Part shown: piece after piece, positions 4,948 to 5,032 of the stretch
How the letters are laid out: every line of letters begins with the position of its first letter
Numbering within the stretch: position 1 is the first letter of the stretch
Origin: Holophagae bacterium
Lineage (GTDB): Bacteria; Acidobacteriota; Thermoanaerobaculia; Thermoanaerobaculales; Sulfomarinibacteraceae
Length of the DNA: 5,032 nt
Reading direction: 5' to 3'
NCBI GenBank assembly: GCA_030609785.1
Contig: JAUWTC010000246.1
Location: forward strand, 1-5,032
Program-made: the position numbers and the translations under genes
Notes under the pieces: generated by a model
What the model was told of the DNA's origin: nothing
The model's database searches: none
What the model saw: only the letters and a program-made list of their open reading frames with translations

Positions 4948-4954
4948 CACGGTT

Positions 4955-4961
4955 CCCCCTT
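4955..4961 (-). promoter_or_regulatory. Ribosome binding site of the CPxC protein
   Basis: The minus strand reads AAGGGGG, 7 nt before ATG at 4947 and 4 nt before GTG at 4950. The spacing decides for the ATG. Confidence 0.6.
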
Positions 4962-4968
4962 ACGGGAG

Positions 4969-4974
4969 ATCATA
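4969..4974 (-). promoter_or_regulatory. Candidate -10 box of the CPxC gene
   Basis: TATGAT on the minus strand matches five of six bases of the sigma-70 -10 hexamer and would start a transcript at about 4962, only about 15 nt before the ATG. No good -35 hexamer lies 16-18 bp upstream; TTGGAA lies 23 bp away. Weak prediction. Confidence 0.25.
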
Positions 4975-5032
4975 TCCGATTCGACCCTGTTGGTCTCTTC
5001 CAATGTCAGAATATTTCGAATACATGAACAAC

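Noticed and set aside
4552..4950. GTG at 4950 as start of the CPxC protein
   Set aside because: It differs by one residue only, and its 4-nt spacing from AAGGGGG is worse than the 7 nt to the ATG at 4947.
5003..5032. Possible start of a plus-strand gene (ATG at 5003, MSEYFEYMNN, open to the edge)
   Set aside because: Ten codons without a Shine-Dalgarno or promoter are too little to call; the sequence beyond the right edge would decide.

Overview
The window is GC-rich and densely coded. It carries five genes: a possible three-gene leftward group (trpF, a GT4 glycosyltransferase, a secreted zinc carboxypeptidase), a rightward class II DAHP synthase, and a leftward small zinc-ribbon-type protein. 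Bacterial start signals, a signal peptide and a long-form class II DAHP synthase point to a GC-rich, probably uncultured bacterium. Acidobacteriota or a similar environmental phylum is my guess from gene style and the abundance of short intergenic repeats. No rRNA or other phylogenetic marker is present, so this placement is weak.

Layout. 1-912 (-) is the N-terminal 304 codons of an M14 carboxypeptidase that runs off the left edge. 912-2003 (-) is a GT-B glycosyltransferase whose TGA overlaps the carboxypeptidase ATG by one base. 2025-2052 is a tandem heptamer array in the gap before it. 2083-2886 (-) is phosphoribosylanthranilate isomerase (TrpF), open throughout but interrupted in frame by about 51-55 extra codons. 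2887-3180 is a divergent intergenic region built largely of short repeats. 3181-4542 (+) is class II DAHP synthase. 4530-4553 is a perfect hairpin holding the stop of the synthase and most of the stop of the next, convergent gene. 4552-4947 (-) is an uncharacterised two-CPxC protein. 4951-5032 holds its likely ribosome binding site and perhaps its promoter.

How the genes fit together. DAHP synthase commits carbon to the shikimate pathway, and TrpF acts later in the tryptophan branch, so the divergent pair brackets aromatic amino acid synthesis and shares one control region. The glycosyltransferase and the carboxypeptidase are translationally coupled to each other but have no evident link to tryptophan.

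The most notable signal is in trpF. A block of about 153-165 bp with terminal inverted repeats and an imperfect dyad along its length lies inside the gene. Its length is a multiple of three, it is open in only two of six frames, and it sits at the helix 4 to strand 5 loop, on the side of the barrel away from the active site. This looks like a palindromic repeat element tolerated as a protein insertion, comparable in logic to the palindromic elements found inside Rickettsia genes. The second notable signal is the intergenic repeat block, with two inverted heptamer arrays flanking a precisely symmetric inverted 9-mer array.
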